64,000 bases of DNA. Source: Kocuria sp. (GTDB lineage: Bacteria > Actinomycetota > Actinomycetes > Actinomycetales > Micrococcaceae). The DNA lies in assembly GCF_030538595.1 (NCBI RefSeq), contig NZ_JAUNTS010000010.1, forward strand, positions 65,467 through 129,466, given 5' to 3'. Each line of letters starts with the position of its first letter. Positions within the stretch are counted from its first letter, which is position 1. The notes under the pieces were generated by a model. It was not told the DNA's origin. It worked only from the letters and a program-made list of their open reading frames with translations, and did not search any database. Made by a program: the position numbers and the translations under genes. Positions 9,548 to 17,877 of the stretch are shown piece after piece.

Positions 9548-9793
9548 TTGCTCAATTTCAAAGAGAACGTCACGCGGGTGAACTATATTGTTGCTGCAGT
9601 GGCATTCATTCTGGTGCCAGCGGGCTCAGTGATCATCAATCGATTCCCTCATGGCTCGCTCGGCATGTGGGTTGGATTTTCGATTGGTTGCGTTGGGGTG
9701 ATCGTTATGTTGATCAACGTTTGCGCTATATTCCTTCGCGGGTACCAGCAAGATGTGGACCAGGTCTTGGGAGACCGCACATCTGACAAGTGA
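9548..9793 (+). CDS. Small two-TM protein, unknown
   Basis: 81 aa from a TTG at 9548 with GGAGGTG at 9533-9539, eight bases before it. It has two hydrophobic segments (YIVAAVAFILVPAGSVII and MWVGFSIGCVGVIVMLINVCAIF) and a soluble acidic tail (QQDVDQVLGD). It is the last member of the small membrane-protein series. Base composition returns to the genome norm just after it, so the variable island ends near 9.8 kb. Confidence 0.5.
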   Translation: MLNFKENVTRVNYIVAAVAFILVPAGSVIINRFPHGSLGMWVGFSIGCVGVIVMLINVCAIFLRGYQQDVDQVLGDRTSDK

Positions 9794-9947
9794 ATCCCCT
9801 AACGATTTCAATTCCGACCGAGCGGTAACGCTGCGTCAGAACGCACCGGGACAGGCTTGTTCGGGCGGGTCACGCACGCAACTGTAAGCCGTCTACCGCC
9901 TCCGACCAGCCCCGAAACATATTTAAAGCGAAACCACCCCAAAAACC

Positions 9948-9983
9948 AGCGGCCCCGCACCTCCCAAGAGGTGCGGGGCCGCT
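9948..9983 (-). terminator. Strong intrinsic terminator of the Ala-rich membrane protein gene
   Basis: A perfect 16-bp stem (9948-9963 with 9968-9983) closes on a CCAA loop. Read on the minus strand it is followed by GGTTTTTGG. It lies 22 bp past the stop codon at 10006. Confidence 0.85.
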
Positions 9984-10005
9984 GAGTCGCAGCTAGCGAA
10001 GGAAA

Positions 10006-10848
10006 TCAGGCGTTGTTGCCGTCCTTGCCCTGAATCTGCTCCTTGATGTCCTGCGCCGTGTTCTTGGCATCCTCGGCCACGGACTTGGCAGCATCCACGG
10101 GGGAGGAGGCTTCCTTGGCGTCGTCAACCTTCACGCCGGAGCCGGCGGCAACGGTGGTGTTGGGGTTGACGGGGGAAGCAGTCACGCGCGGGGAGGTGGA
10201 AGCCGGGGTCTTCCAGGGGTCCTGCACGGGGCGGGAAGCCTTGAAAGCAGCGGCACCGGCCACAGCACCAGCCACCACCAGACCGAAGATCAGCCAGCCC
10301 TTACCGGACTTCTCAGCCTTCTTCTGCTGCTTGGCGTAATCCTTGGCAACCTTGGCGGCAGCCTTCTGGGCCTTGGCAACAGCCTTCTTGTCGCCGGTCA
10401 GGCGGGCCACAATGGCTTCCAGCTGCTCGGGGGTGTCCGCATTGGCGAACTTGCCGGCCAACTGGGCTGCAGCAGCGTTGTACCGCGCGGAGGCGGCGTC
10501 CTTGCCATCCTGGAACACCTTGGACGCACGCTCAGCCTGGTCCGTGTTCTTCACGCGGGTCACAGCCTGATCGGTGGCAGCACTCACGGCGGCCAGAGCG
10601 GGGGCAGCGTTCTTGCGTGCCTTGCCTGCGGCATCCTGCGCCTTGCCCAGACCGTCCTGAACGTACGGGCCAGCCGTGTGCACGCCGCCGGCCAGGGTGG
10701 CGGCACCGGACTTGGCGCCCTTCTGCAGAGCCGGGGCGATTGCACCGATCTCCTTGGCAATCCAGTCACCGGCGTCAACAATGCGGTTTTCGACGGCGTT
10801 CTGCTGCGACTTGGCCTTCTTCTGGGCCTTGGACTTGAACAAGCTCAT
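10006..10848 (-). CDS. Ala-rich, single-TM conserved actinobacterial-type protein
   Basis: 280 aa with a strong ribosome-binding site (GGAGG before ATG 10848). Residues 1-185 are Ala/Lys/Gln-rich and likely helical (AKAQKAAAKVAKDYAKQQKK). One membrane helix follows (WLIFGLVVAGAVAGAAAFKA, about 186-205), then a Pro/Ser/Thr linker and an acidic helical tail (AKSVAEDAKNTAQDIKEQI). There is no signal peptide, so the long N-terminal part is probably cytoplasmic and the tail outside. This resembles poorly characterised actinobacterial proteins; I know no assigned function. It has its own terminator and stands alone. Confidence 0.7.
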   Translation of the reverse strand: MSLFKSKAQKKAKSQQNAVENRIVDAGDWIAKEIGAIAPALQKGAKSGAATLAGGVHTAGPYVQDGLGKAQDAAGKARKNAAPALAAVSAATDQAVTRVKNTDQAERASKVFQDGKDAASARYNAAAAQLAGKFANADTPEQLEAIVARLTGDKKAVAKAQKAAAKVAKDYAKQQKKAEKSGKGWLIFGLVVAGAVAGAAAFKASRPVQDPWKTPASTSPRVTASPVNPNTTVAAGSGVKVDDAKEASSPVDAAKSVAEDAKNTAQDIKEQIQGKDGNNA

Positions 10849-11026
10849 GGAAGCTCCCTCCTAGGGTGACGAGTCTCCTGATCCAGCATACGGGCATGCC
10901 CGGGACCAAGCACGATTGACAGTGCCCTTACGCGGCCGGTGAGCCCCTTTACACGCGGATTTTCACTGTGCGCTGAACGGTGAGGGGGCGGCGTCGTCGT
11001 CCATTCGCGGGCGCGAGCCAACGTGC

Positions 11027-11032
11027 GATACT
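11027..11032 (+). promoter_or_regulatory. Putative -10 element for leaderless cyclophilin gene
   Basis: GATACT ends 7 nt before the ATG at 11040, and no ribosome-binding site is present. The spacing fits a transcript starting on the A of the start codon, which is common in actinobacteria. No clear -35 box. Confidence 0.4.
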
Positions 11033-11039
11033 GATCCCC

Positions 11040-11582
11040 ATGACTGCTAACGCAACCGCCAAGGCGACCATCCACACCAACCACGGGGACATTGTGGTCA
11101 ACCTGTTCGGCAACCACGCTCCCAAGACCGTGCAGAACTTTGTTGGCCTGGCTGACGGCTCCCAGGAATGGGTCAATCCCCAGACTGGTGAGAAGGGCGA
11201 AGGCCCCCTCTACAAGGACGTCATCTTCCACCGCATCATCAAGGACTTCATGATCCAGGGCGGCGACCCCCTGGGCCAGGGCGTGGGCGGCCCCGGCTAC
11301 ATGTTCGACGACGAAATCCACCCCGAGCTCTCCTTCAGCAAGCCCTACCTACTGGCCATGGCCAACGCAGGCAAGCGCGGCGGCAAGGGCACCAACGGCT
11401 CCCAGTTCTTCATCACGACGACGAACACCGAGTGGCTCAACGGCAAGCACACCATCTTTGGTGAAGTGGCTGACGATGCCTCCCGCAAGGTGGTTGACGA
11501 GCTGAACACCGTGACCACCGGCGGTATGGACCGCCCGGTGGAGGACTGCGTGATTGAGTCAATCGACATCGAGCAGCTGTGA
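11040..11582 (+). CDS. ppiA: Cyclophilin-type peptidyl-prolyl cis-trans isomerase
   Basis: 180 aa, cytoplasmic (no signal peptide). It catalyses cis-trans isomerisation of X-Pro bonds. The cyclophilin core is clear: HGDIVVNLFGNHAPKTVQNF, then FHRIIKDFMIQGGDPLGQG with the active-site Arg and Phe-Met-Gln region. GTNGSQFFITT, W121-equivalent NTEWLNGKHTIFGEV and the family end complete it. I chose the ATG at 11040 because it starts the conserved fold and has leaderless spacing; the frame is open to 10980. In many actinobacteria this gene lies near gyrA and is followed by a rhomboid protease, as here. The last three codons plus stop are repeated in tandem behind the gene. Confidence 0.95.
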   Translation: MTANATAKATIHTNHGDIVVNLFGNHAPKTVQNFVGLADGSQEWVNPQTGEKGEGPLYKDVIFHRIIKDFMIQGGDPLGQGVGGPGYMFDDEIHPELSFSKPYLLAMANAGKRGGKGTNGSQFFITTTNTEWLNGKHTIFGEVADDASRKVVDELNTVTTGGMDRPVEDCVIESIDIEQL

Positions 11583-11638
11583 CCACCTGAGCAACTGTGA
11601 CCATCCGGCAGCTGTGACCACCTGAGCAGCTGTCCACC
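11571..11638 (+). repeat. 18-bp tandem repeat grown from the 3' end of ppiA
   Basis: The unit GAGCAGCTGTGACCACCT begins at 11571 and covers the last codons and stop of ppiA. It recurs at 11589 (two or three changes), 11607 (17 bp) and 11624 (truncated). Only the first copy is translated. It looks like slippage duplication of the gene end. Confidence 0.85.
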
Positions 11639-11647
11639 AGTTCAATT

Positions 11648-11678
11648 CTGAGGGCCCCGCCATTGGCGGGGCCCTCAG
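11648..11678 (+). terminator. Terminator of ppiA
   Basis: A perfect 14-bp GC-rich stem (11648-11661 with 11665-11678) with a 3-nt loop, followed by TTGGTTGT. Confidence 0.8.
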
Positions 11679-11755
11679 TTGGTTGTCAGACCCCGCGCCT
11701 AACCTGGTGGTCCGCAGCACCATCTGGTGAGTTCCAGCAATGAAAAGGATCAGGT

Positions 11756-12580
11756 GTGGACCAGCCCCGCTACGGCGCCCAGCAGCCGCAAGACCCGCGC
11801 GATGACCGCGGTGGCCGGCCAGCGTTACAGCCTTGTGCACAGCATCCCGAGCGTGTGACGGGGGTGCGGTGCCAGCGATGCGGTCGGCCCGTGTGCGGGG
11901 ACTGCCAAACGCAGGCCGCAGTGGGGGTGCACTGCCCGGTGTGTGTGCAATCCGCTCGTGCCGCCCAGCGCACTGTGCGCACACCCCTGGGCGGTGCCGT
12001 GAACAACAGCAACCCCATGCTGGTCACCTGGACCCTGATTGGCGTGAACTTGGGTGTTTACGCCGTGATGTGGTTGCTGCAGCTGGTCAACATCCAAGCC
12101 ATCTACTGGTTGGGCCTGGCCCCCGTGGTGGCGTTGGAGGAACCATGGCGCATTGTGACCAGCGGGTTCGTTCACTCCATGACCAATCCCGCGCACATTC
12201 TGTTGAACATGTACACGCTGTGGATTTTCGGTCGCATGTTGGAGGGCGAACTGGGGCGCCTGCGCTTTGCGGTGGTGTACGCCGTGTCCCTGCTGGGTGG
12301 AGCCGTGGCTGTGATCCTGCTGTCCCCACCCACCACGCTCACGGTGGGTGCTTCCGGGGCCATCTTCGGACTGTTCGGTGCGGTACTGGCTGTGACGCTG
12401 TGGGGACCCAAACAGCACCGCTCCAATCTGACCAGCATCCTGGTGCTCATCGGCATCAACGTGGTTTTCGGTTTTGTGGTCCCGGGAATCTCCTGGCAGG
12501 GACATTTGGGCGGTCTGATCGCAGGCACCGCCACCATGGGACTCATGTTGGCGATGGGGCGGCGCGCTCGCCGTCGTTGA
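11756..12580 (+). CDS. Rhomboid-family intramembrane serine protease with N-terminal zinc-binding motif
   Basis: 274 aa from a GTG (AAAGGA at 11743-11748). The N-terminal 60 residues have Cys/His pairs (CAQHPE, CQRCGRPVCGDC, CPVC) that look like a B-box or zinc ribbon. Six membrane helices then contain the rhomboid features: HILLNMYTLW, the catalytic serine in GASGAIFGLFG and the catalytic His in GHLGGLIAG. It cleaves membrane helices of substrates within the bilayer; the substrate is unknown. The gene follows cyclophilin as in many actinobacteria, but the usual next gene (crgA) is absent here. A DnaA-box cluster follows instead. Confidence 0.93.
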   Translation: MDQPRYGAQQPQDPRDDRGGRPALQPCAQHPERVTGVRCQRCGRPVCGDCQTQAAVGVHCPVCVQSARAAQRTVRTPLGGAVNNSNPMLVTWTLIGVNLGVYAVMWLLQLVNIQAIYWLGLAPVVALEEPWRIVTSGFVHSMTNPAHILLNMYTLWIFGRMLEGELGRLRFAVVYAVSLLGGAVAVILLSPPTTLTVGASGAIFGLFGAVLAVTLWGPKQHRSNLTSILVLIGINVVFGFVVPGISWQGHLGGLIAGTATMGLMLAMGRRARRR

Positions 12581-12643
12581 CGGGTTGGAGCAGCCCGGGC
12601 TGAGTCGGCCGAACTCGCTTCTCTCGCAACCAGTCCACAGGGG

Positions 12644-12785
12644 TCATCCACAGCAGTGGGCAACTCTCATCCGTGTAATTCCACACGTGTGAACAAGTCT
12701 GTGGATGGCCAAAACACTGGGAACCGAGCCGTGATCCACGGTTCCGGTTCACAATGTGCACAATGTTCTCCACACCTGTGGATAA
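12644..12785. promoter_or_regulatory. Cluster of DnaA-box-like sequences
   Basis: The 337 bp between the rhomboid and reductase genes contain TGTGGATAA at 12777-12785, a perfect reverse complement of TTATCCACA. One-mismatch boxes are TCATCCACA (12644-12652) and TTCTCCACA (12766-12774); TGTGGATGG (12700-12708) has two mismatches. No dnaA or dnaN gene and no obvious AT-rich unwinding region are near. A DnaA-titration or regulatory locus is possible; chance cannot be excluded by eye. Confidence 0.45.
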
Positions 12786-12917
12786 CTTTCTGCACCGGGT
12801 GGGGACTCTCTTTCGCAAAGCGTCACACAGTACGGGCCATGCACTATGTTGATGAAGCGGAAAGTATGCGGAACCACGGCAAAGGCGGCGCTGGTGAGCG
12901 GAAATGAAGGTCGGCCC

Positions 12918-14003
12918 ATGGTGTTCAACCACATCACCCTGGGGCAAAGGGTGTTGTTCGGAACCGGCATGGCGGCCGAGCATGTGACGCAGGAGATCCA
13001 GCAGCACGGTGCCCGCCGCGTCATGGTGATCACCAGCGCGCGGGACGTGTCCACAGGCAAAAACCTGGTGGCAGACCAGCGAGTTTCCGTGCGGTGGACC
13101 CAGGTGGCCCAGCACGTACCCGCAGATTTGGCTGCCCGCGCCCGGTGGGCCGCTCAGGAGGCGCAGGCCGATCTTCTGGTCGCCCTGGGTGGCGGGTCGG
13201 CCATCGGGTTGGGCAAGGCCATTGCCCTGACCACACGGCTGCCCCTGATCGCAGTCCCCACCACGTACGCCGGGTCCGAGGCCACAGACATGTGGGGACT
13301 CACGGAGAACGGGGTCAAGACCACGGGCACCGCAGCACAGGTGCTACCGATCGCAGTCGTGTACGACTCCACTCTGTCCACCACCCTTCCCGTGGAGCTT
13401 TCCGTGAGTTCGGGGATCAATGCACTGGCGCACTGCGTGGATTCCCTGTGGGCACCGCGCGCTGACCCCATCAACCAGGCCATGGCCCTGGAGGGTGCCC
13501 GCGCCCTGGGAACCGCTCTGCCCCAGATCGTCCTGGACCCACTGGGCCAACAGGCCCGTGAGCAGGCACTGTACGGGTGCTACCTGGCCGCAGTGGCCTT
13601 TGCATCAGCCGGTTCTGGCCTGCACCACAAGATCTGCCACACCCTGGGCGGGGCGTTCAACCTGCCCCACGCCCAGACCCACGCGGTGGTCCTCCCGCAC
13701 GTGCTGGCCTTCAACGCGCCGGGGGCACCGGTTGCCTCCGGCCGTTTGGCTGCCACCCTGGGCGCTGTGCCTCCACACGACGACGACGCTCCCGCCACCG
13801 CCGTCACCGCCCTCACCCATCTGCTGCATCAGGTGGATGCGCCCACCGCCCTGGCTGATCTGGGTTTGACGGGAACCGACATCCCAGAGGCCGTGCAGCG
13901 GGTGGTGAGCGCGGCGCCGTCGTCGAACCCGGTGCCGGTGACGGAATCCGGTGTGCGGCGGCTTCTGGAAGCCGCGTTGACAGGTCGGCACCCGGTGCTG
14001 TGA
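12918..14003 (+). CDS. Maleylacetate reductase-like, iron-containing alcohol dehydrogenase family
   Basis: 361 aa from the ATG at 12918 (GAAGG seven bases upstream). The family reduces maleylacetate to 3-oxoadipate with NAD(P)H in chloro-aromatic and resorcinol breakdown. Visible features are the NAD-binding ALGGGSAIGLGKAIA, the PTTYAGSEATDMWG loop typical of the maleylacetate reductase branch, and the His-rich segment GLHHKICHTLGG with THAVVLPHVLAFN. No hydroxyquinol dioxygenase is adjacent, so the substrate is uncertain and another iron-type dehydrogenase role remains possible. The only other aromatic-type genes are BenE and the intradiol dioxygenase 4-6 kb away. Confidence 0.82.
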   Translation: MVFNHITLGQRVLFGTGMAAEHVTQEIQQHGARRVMVITSARDVSTGKNLVADQRVSVRWTQVAQHVPADLAARARWAAQEAQADLLVALGGGSAIGLGKAIALTTRLPLIAVPTTYAGSEATDMWGLTENGVKTTGTAAQVLPIAVVYDSTLSTTLPVELSVSSGINALAHCVDSLWAPRADPINQAMALEGARALGTALPQIVLDPLGQQAREQALYGCYLAAVAFASAGSGLHHKICHTLGGAFNLPHAQTHAVVLPHVLAFNAPGAPVASGRLAATLGAVPPHDDDAPATAVTALTHLLHQVDAPTALADLGLTGTDIPEAVQRVVSAAPSSNPVPVTESGVRRLLEAALTGRHPVL

Positions 14004-14168
14004 CCGCCTGATGAACGGCGGCGGGCCCCTGTGTTCCGGGTCGGCGTCCCTGGTCATCCTGGGGAATGACCTGATGTTTCATCCACCAACCAGAGCATGA
14101 CAGTCCCGGTCAAAAATCCATCCTGCGGCCCGATGCGCCACAGCCGTTCCCCGGCGCAATCTGGACCC

Positions 14169-15038
14169 ATGACCTACCCCATCCTGCAAGCCCTGAACCT
14201 GACTCAGCGTTTTGGTCCCTCCACGGGACGCGCCGGCTTCACCGGGCACCGGCGAAAGTCGCCCGTTGCGTCTGAGGAGCGGATCGCGCCGGCACACCCC
14301 ACAGTTGCACTGGACAATCTGTCCGTCACCATTCTTCGCGGGCAGTCTGTGGCCATCATGGGCCCGTCCGGTTCCGGGAAGACCACGCTGCTGCATGCGT
14401 TGGCGGGCATTGACCTTCCGCAGTCCGGGGAAATCTACTTTCACAATGCCAACGGGCCGGATGCCGTGCACCTCATGAGACCAGAAGCCAGGGCTGACCT
14501 GCGCCTGCGCCACTTCGGCTTCGTGTTCCAATCCGGGTTGATGCTGGATGAGCTGACGGTGGTGGAGAACGTGGCGCTGCCGCTGATGCTGTGCGGTGTT
14601 GACCGGGCCAGCGCGTATCAAACGGCGTCGTCCTGGCTGCAGAGACTGGGTCTGGAAGGGTTGGAGGACCGCCGTCTGGGTGAGATTTCCGGTGGTCAGG
14701 CGCAGCGGGTGGCCATAGCCCGAGCGCAGGTATGCGGTCCGGAAGTGATCTTTGCGGATGAACCCACCGGGGCGCTGGACTCTGCGGCGGCGCGGGACGT
14801 TCTGAACGCGCTGCTGGAGTCCACCACCCAACGCGGCGCCACGCTGGTACTGGTGACTCACGATCCCACCGTGGCTGCCCAGTGCTCACGAACCATCCAC
14901 CTGCGTGACGGCAAGATCGTGGGGGACACCCGGGACATGGACTCCGGACCTGACGCGGTTGAGTGTGGTGGTCTTGCGGTTTCTGCTCGGATGCGCTCCA
15001 CGCAAAACGCCGTGCACGTGGGACAGGTGCGGTCATGA
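14169..15038 (+). CDS. ABC transporter ATP-binding protein (MacB/LolD-type)
   Basis: 289 aa. Walker A GPSGSGKTTLLHAL, Q-loop FVFQSG, signature SGGQAQRVAIARAQ, Walker B EVIFADEPTGALDS and the switch His in VTHDPT are all present. It energises the FtsX-type permease encoded next, with which it overlaps by ATGA. I chose ATG 14169 because the protein family starts here; it has no ribosome-binding site but CAATCT six bases upstream, so it may be leaderless. A 35-residue insertion before the ATP-binding core (FTGHRRKSPVASEER) is unusual. Such pairs often export or sense antimicrobial peptides; the substrate is unknown. Confidence 0.9.
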   Translation: MTYPILQALNLTQRFGPSTGRAGFTGHRRKSPVASEERIAPAHPTVALDNLSVTILRGQSVAIMGPSGSGKTTLLHALAGIDLPQSGEIYFHNANGPDAVHLMRPEARADLRLRHFGFVFQSGLMLDELTVVENVALPLMLCGVDRASAYQTASSWLQRLGLEGLEDRRLGEISGGQAQRVAIARAQVCGPEVIFADEPTGALDSAAARDVLNALLESTTQRGATLVLVTHDPTVAAQCSRTIHLRDGKIVGDTRDMDSGPDAVECGGLAVSARMRSTQNAVHVGQVRS

Positions 15039-16426
15039 CCGCCTGCGGGTGCACGCACGCTTCCATCCAAGCTCACCGCGCCCCCGTGGTGGCACCGGCG
15101 GTATTGGGACTGCTGCTGCGTACATCGGTCCGCGATTACCGTTCCTGGCTGTTGCCTGTGGCAGCTTATGCACTAGTCAGCGGCCTGTTGCTCTCCGTGG
15201 TGGCTGGGGTGCGGATGTACTGGAGTTTTGACTACGCGGATAATTCCTCCGCCATGGTGTACCGGGCGCTGTCCACCGTGGCGTTGTGCATCTTGGCGCT
15301 ACCCCTGATCAACTTGGCCTCCGCCGCAGCCAGGATGTCCACCCGCCGCAAGGACACCCGGCTGGCCGGTCTGCGTCTACTCGGTGCCTCTCGGTGGATG
15401 CTGCGCCTTGTGGTGATCGGCTCCGCACTGGTGCAAGCCGTGGGCGGTGTGCTGCTGGGTGGGTTGCTGTACGCCGCGTTGATTCCGGCCCTGGGGTTGC
15501 TCTCCGTGGACGGTCACCGGGTGGGCGCCGCTGCCATGGTGCTGCCGGTGAGCCTGACCGTGGGCATGTGGCTGGGGCTGCTGTGCCTGGCTGTGACCAG
15601 CTCTGCGTTGGGCCTCCGCCGTGTCTCCATCCATCCGCTGGCAGTGCGCACTCGGCGGGATGTGCCCACCATGCACTGGCTGCGTGCGGCCCTTGCGGTG
15701 GCCTTGCTCGTGGCCGTGACCATGCTCTGGCGCAACCTGCTGAATGCCCCCGAAATCTTTGTGGCATTGAGCCTCAGCACAGTGGTTTTTGGTCTGCCCA
15801 TGGTGGCCATGAACTGGGCGGGACCGTGGATTGTGGCCAAGGCCGCTGAGCGGATGCACCGCCGTGCCCGCACACCGCACCACCTGGTGGCTGCCCGCAT
15901 GATCCTTGCCGATCCCCGCGACACCTGGCGTCAGTTGCAGTCCGTGGTCCTGCTGGGGTTTGTGGCAGTGACCGTTGGCGGTGGCTTGGCATTGATCGCC
16001 ACGGTCCAGAACAACCCCACCACGGCAACTCTGGTGGCGGACATGCGCAGCGGCGCAGTCCTGACCCTGCTCTACGGCTTCCTCACCGTGGCCTGCGCGG
16101 TGGTCATCAACCAGAGCGCTGCCATCATTGACCGCAAGGGACTCTGGTACACGCTGGATGTTTTGGGCATGCCCGTGGGCAGCATGGACCGCGCTCGCCG
16201 ACTGAGCCTGATTTACCCCTTGGGTGTGCTGATGAGCGCGGCGGTGGGGGCCGCCGTCGTGATCCAAGCTCCCGTGCTGGGGGTGGGGATTGTGCTGTCC
16301 CCGCTGAGCATTCTGGGGACCGCGGTGATTGTGCTGGTGGGGATGGGGCTGGTCATGGTGGCGGCCGCAGTGGGGCGCAAGACACTGACCACAACGTTGC
16401 GCACCTTGCCGCGTCCCACCTTGTGA
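15035..16426 (+). CDS. FtsX-like ABC transporter permease
   Basis: 463 aa, starting at an ATG that overlaps the stop of the ATPase gene, so translation is probably coupled. It has about eight to ten hydrophobic segments. The order is an N-terminal helix, a cytoplasmic RKDTRLAGLRLLGASRWMLRLV motif typical of FtsX domains, and a second half with IIDRKGLWYTLDVLGMPVGSM. Together with the preceding ATPase it forms an exporter or mechanotransmission-type ABC complex. No adjacent two-component system or substrate gene points to the cargo. Confidence 0.85.
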   Translation: MTACGCTHASIQAHRAPVVAPAVLGLLLRTSVRDYRSWLLPVAAYALVSGLLLSVVAGVRMYWSFDYADNSSAMVYRALSTVALCILALPLINLASAAARMSTRRKDTRLAGLRLLGASRWMLRLVVIGSALVQAVGGVLLGGLLYAALIPALGLLSVDGHRVGAAAMVLPVSLTVGMWLGLLCLAVTSSALGLRRVSIHPLAVRTRRDVPTMHWLRAALAVALLVAVTMLWRNLLNAPEIFVALSLSTVVFGLPMVAMNWAGPWIVAKAAERMHRRARTPHHLVAARMILADPRDTWRQLQSVVLLGFVAVTVGGGLALIATVQNNPTTATLVADMRSGAVLTLLYGFLTVACAVVINQSAAIIDRKGLWYTLDVLGMPVGSMDRARRLSLIYPLGVLMSAAVGAAVVIQAPVLGVGIVLSPLSILGTAVIVLVGMGLVMVAAAVGRKTLTTTLRTLPRPTL

Positions 16427-16588
16427 ACGGTGGTCTATGGGGACGTATGCGGCAACACGTGTGGCAACAGGCGGCAGGTTTGACCTGGATCAAGGATTGG
16501 GTGCAGGGGGAGTCGTAGCCTCCATCCGGGCCGGCCAATGACGGTCTGCCACCAAGACGTCGGGTAACAGCCCGAGGAAGAAGGATCC

Positions 16589-17773
16589 ATGCTCTCGGAG
16601 AAGTCCAAGCCGTTGATCGAGGCCACCGCTCCGGTGATCGTGGAGCGGCTGCCGGAGATCGCTCCCAAGTTCTACCAGTCCATGTTTGAGGCGCACCCAG
16701 AACTGCTCAACGGCGTTTTCAGCCGTGCCAACCAGAAATCCGGTGCGCAGCCGCTGACTTTGGCCGGCTCCGTGATCGCCTTTGCCCAGCACCTGCTGAC
16801 CCACCCGGATTCATACCCGGATGAAATGCTCTCCCGCGTGGCCCACAAGCACACGTCCCTGGGCATTGTGGAGTCCCAGTATCCGATTGTGCATGACCAC
16901 CTCTTGGGTGCCATTGCCGCTGACTTGGGGGATGCCCTGACCCCGGAGATCGCTGCGGCATGGGATGAGGTCTACTGGCTGATGGCGGAGGCCCTTTTGA
17001 AGTTGGAGCGCGGTCTCTACGCAAGCCAGACCAACAATGTCATGTTCGCGCCCTACCGCCTGGCCGAACGCACGGAAACCGGTGGTGACACCGTGGTGCT
17101 GACCTTTGAGCCGGCCGATGACACCCCGCAGACCCCGTCCGTACCGGGCCAGTACGTGAGCCTCCAAGTGCGGATGCCGGACGGCATTGACCAGCCACGC
17201 CAATTCACCCTGATTCCCGGGCCGGAGGGTACGCGGCGTGTTGCCGTGAAGAAGGACATGGACGGGGAGGTCAGCCCGGTGCTGCACGCCCTGGAAGTGG
17301 GTGCTGAACTGCCGATCTCCAATCCCTATGGCGATGTTGTGCTCACCGATTCAGATGCCCCACTGGTATTTCTGTCTGCCGGAATCGGGGTGACGCCCAT
17401 GGTGGCTTTTCTGGACAAGTTGGCCGTGGATGGCTCTTCCCGGCAGGTTCGCGCCCTGCGCGTTGACCCCACGGATGCTGACGCTCCGCTGCTGGCCGAG
17501 CAAACCCAGGCTGTGGCCCAGCTGGCCAACGGAACGCTGGAGCGGTGGACCACGCAGTCGGAGGAAGGGGACCACACTGGCCGCCCGGATTTCTCTGCCC
17601 TGGGTGTGACCCCGGATTCGCACGTGTACCTGTGTGGGCGTCTGGAGTTCATGCAGGATGCGCGATCCGCGCTGGTGGAGGCTGGGGTGCCGGGGCAGAA
17701 CATCCGGTACGAAATCTTTGGCCCGGACCTATGGATGCTCCACGACGACGCCGCCCGCACCCAACCTGCCTAA
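16589..17773 (+). CDS. hmp: Flavohaemoglobin, nitric oxide dioxygenase
   Basis: 394 aa with AAGAAGG before the ATG. It converts NO and O2 to nitrate using NAD(P)H, heme and FAD. Residues 1-135 are the globin domain; RVAHKHTSLGIVESQYPIVHDHL holds the proximal His region. The FAD domain has QPRQFTLIPG in place of the usual RQYSL motif. The NAD domain has VFLSAGIGVTPMVAFLD, and the protein ends with the family's YEIFGPDLW. It is a single gene, probably induced by nitrosative stress; I see no sure NsrR-type site upstream. The 3' end faces the BenE gene across a palindromic repeat. Confidence 0.95.
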   Translation: MLSEKSKPLIEATAPVIVERLPEIAPKFYQSMFEAHPELLNGVFSRANQKSGAQPLTLAGSVIAFAQHLLTHPDSYPDEMLSRVAHKHTSLGIVESQYPIVHDHLLGAIAADLGDALTPEIAAAWDEVYWLMAEALLKLERGLYASQTNNVMFAPYRLAERTETGGDTVVLTFEPADDTPQTPSVPGQYVSLQVRMPDGIDQPRQFTLIPGPEGTRRVAVKKDMDGEVSPVLHALEVGAELPISNPYGDVVLTDSDAPLVFLSAGIGVTPMVAFLDKLAVDGSSRQVRALRVDPTDADAPLLAEQTQAVAQLANGTLERWTTQSEEGDHTGRPDFSALGVTPDSHVYLCGRLEFMQDARSALVEAGVPGQNIRYEIFGPDLWMLHDDAARTQPA

Positions 17774-17804
17774 TCCCCTCCCCTCCCCTCTCCCTCCCCT
17801 CCGA

Positions 17805-17877
17805 CCCTCCGCCGAAATCATGGTTTGGCTAGAAAAATGGCTCTGAAATTGGGTCTAACCATGATTTCGGCGGAGGG
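17805..17877. repeat. Palindromic intergenic repeat, copy 1
   Basis: Perfect 21-bp arms (17805-17825 and 17857-17877) that include GCCGAAATCATGG and its complement, with a 31-nt centre related to the other copies. It lies between two convergent genes and supplies the last codons of the BenE gene (reading PPLRRNHG-stop). A bidirectional terminator role is likely. Confidence 0.9.

Noticed and set aside
6560..9800. Prophage or integrated element
   Set aside because: The island is AT-rich, but there is no integrase, phage structural gene, tRNA site or flanking direct repeat beyond the Rhs core duplication.
12581..12917. A true chromosomal origin (oriC)
   Set aside because: dnaA and dnaN are not present, the boxes are few and mostly imperfect, and no AT-rich unwinding region is visible.
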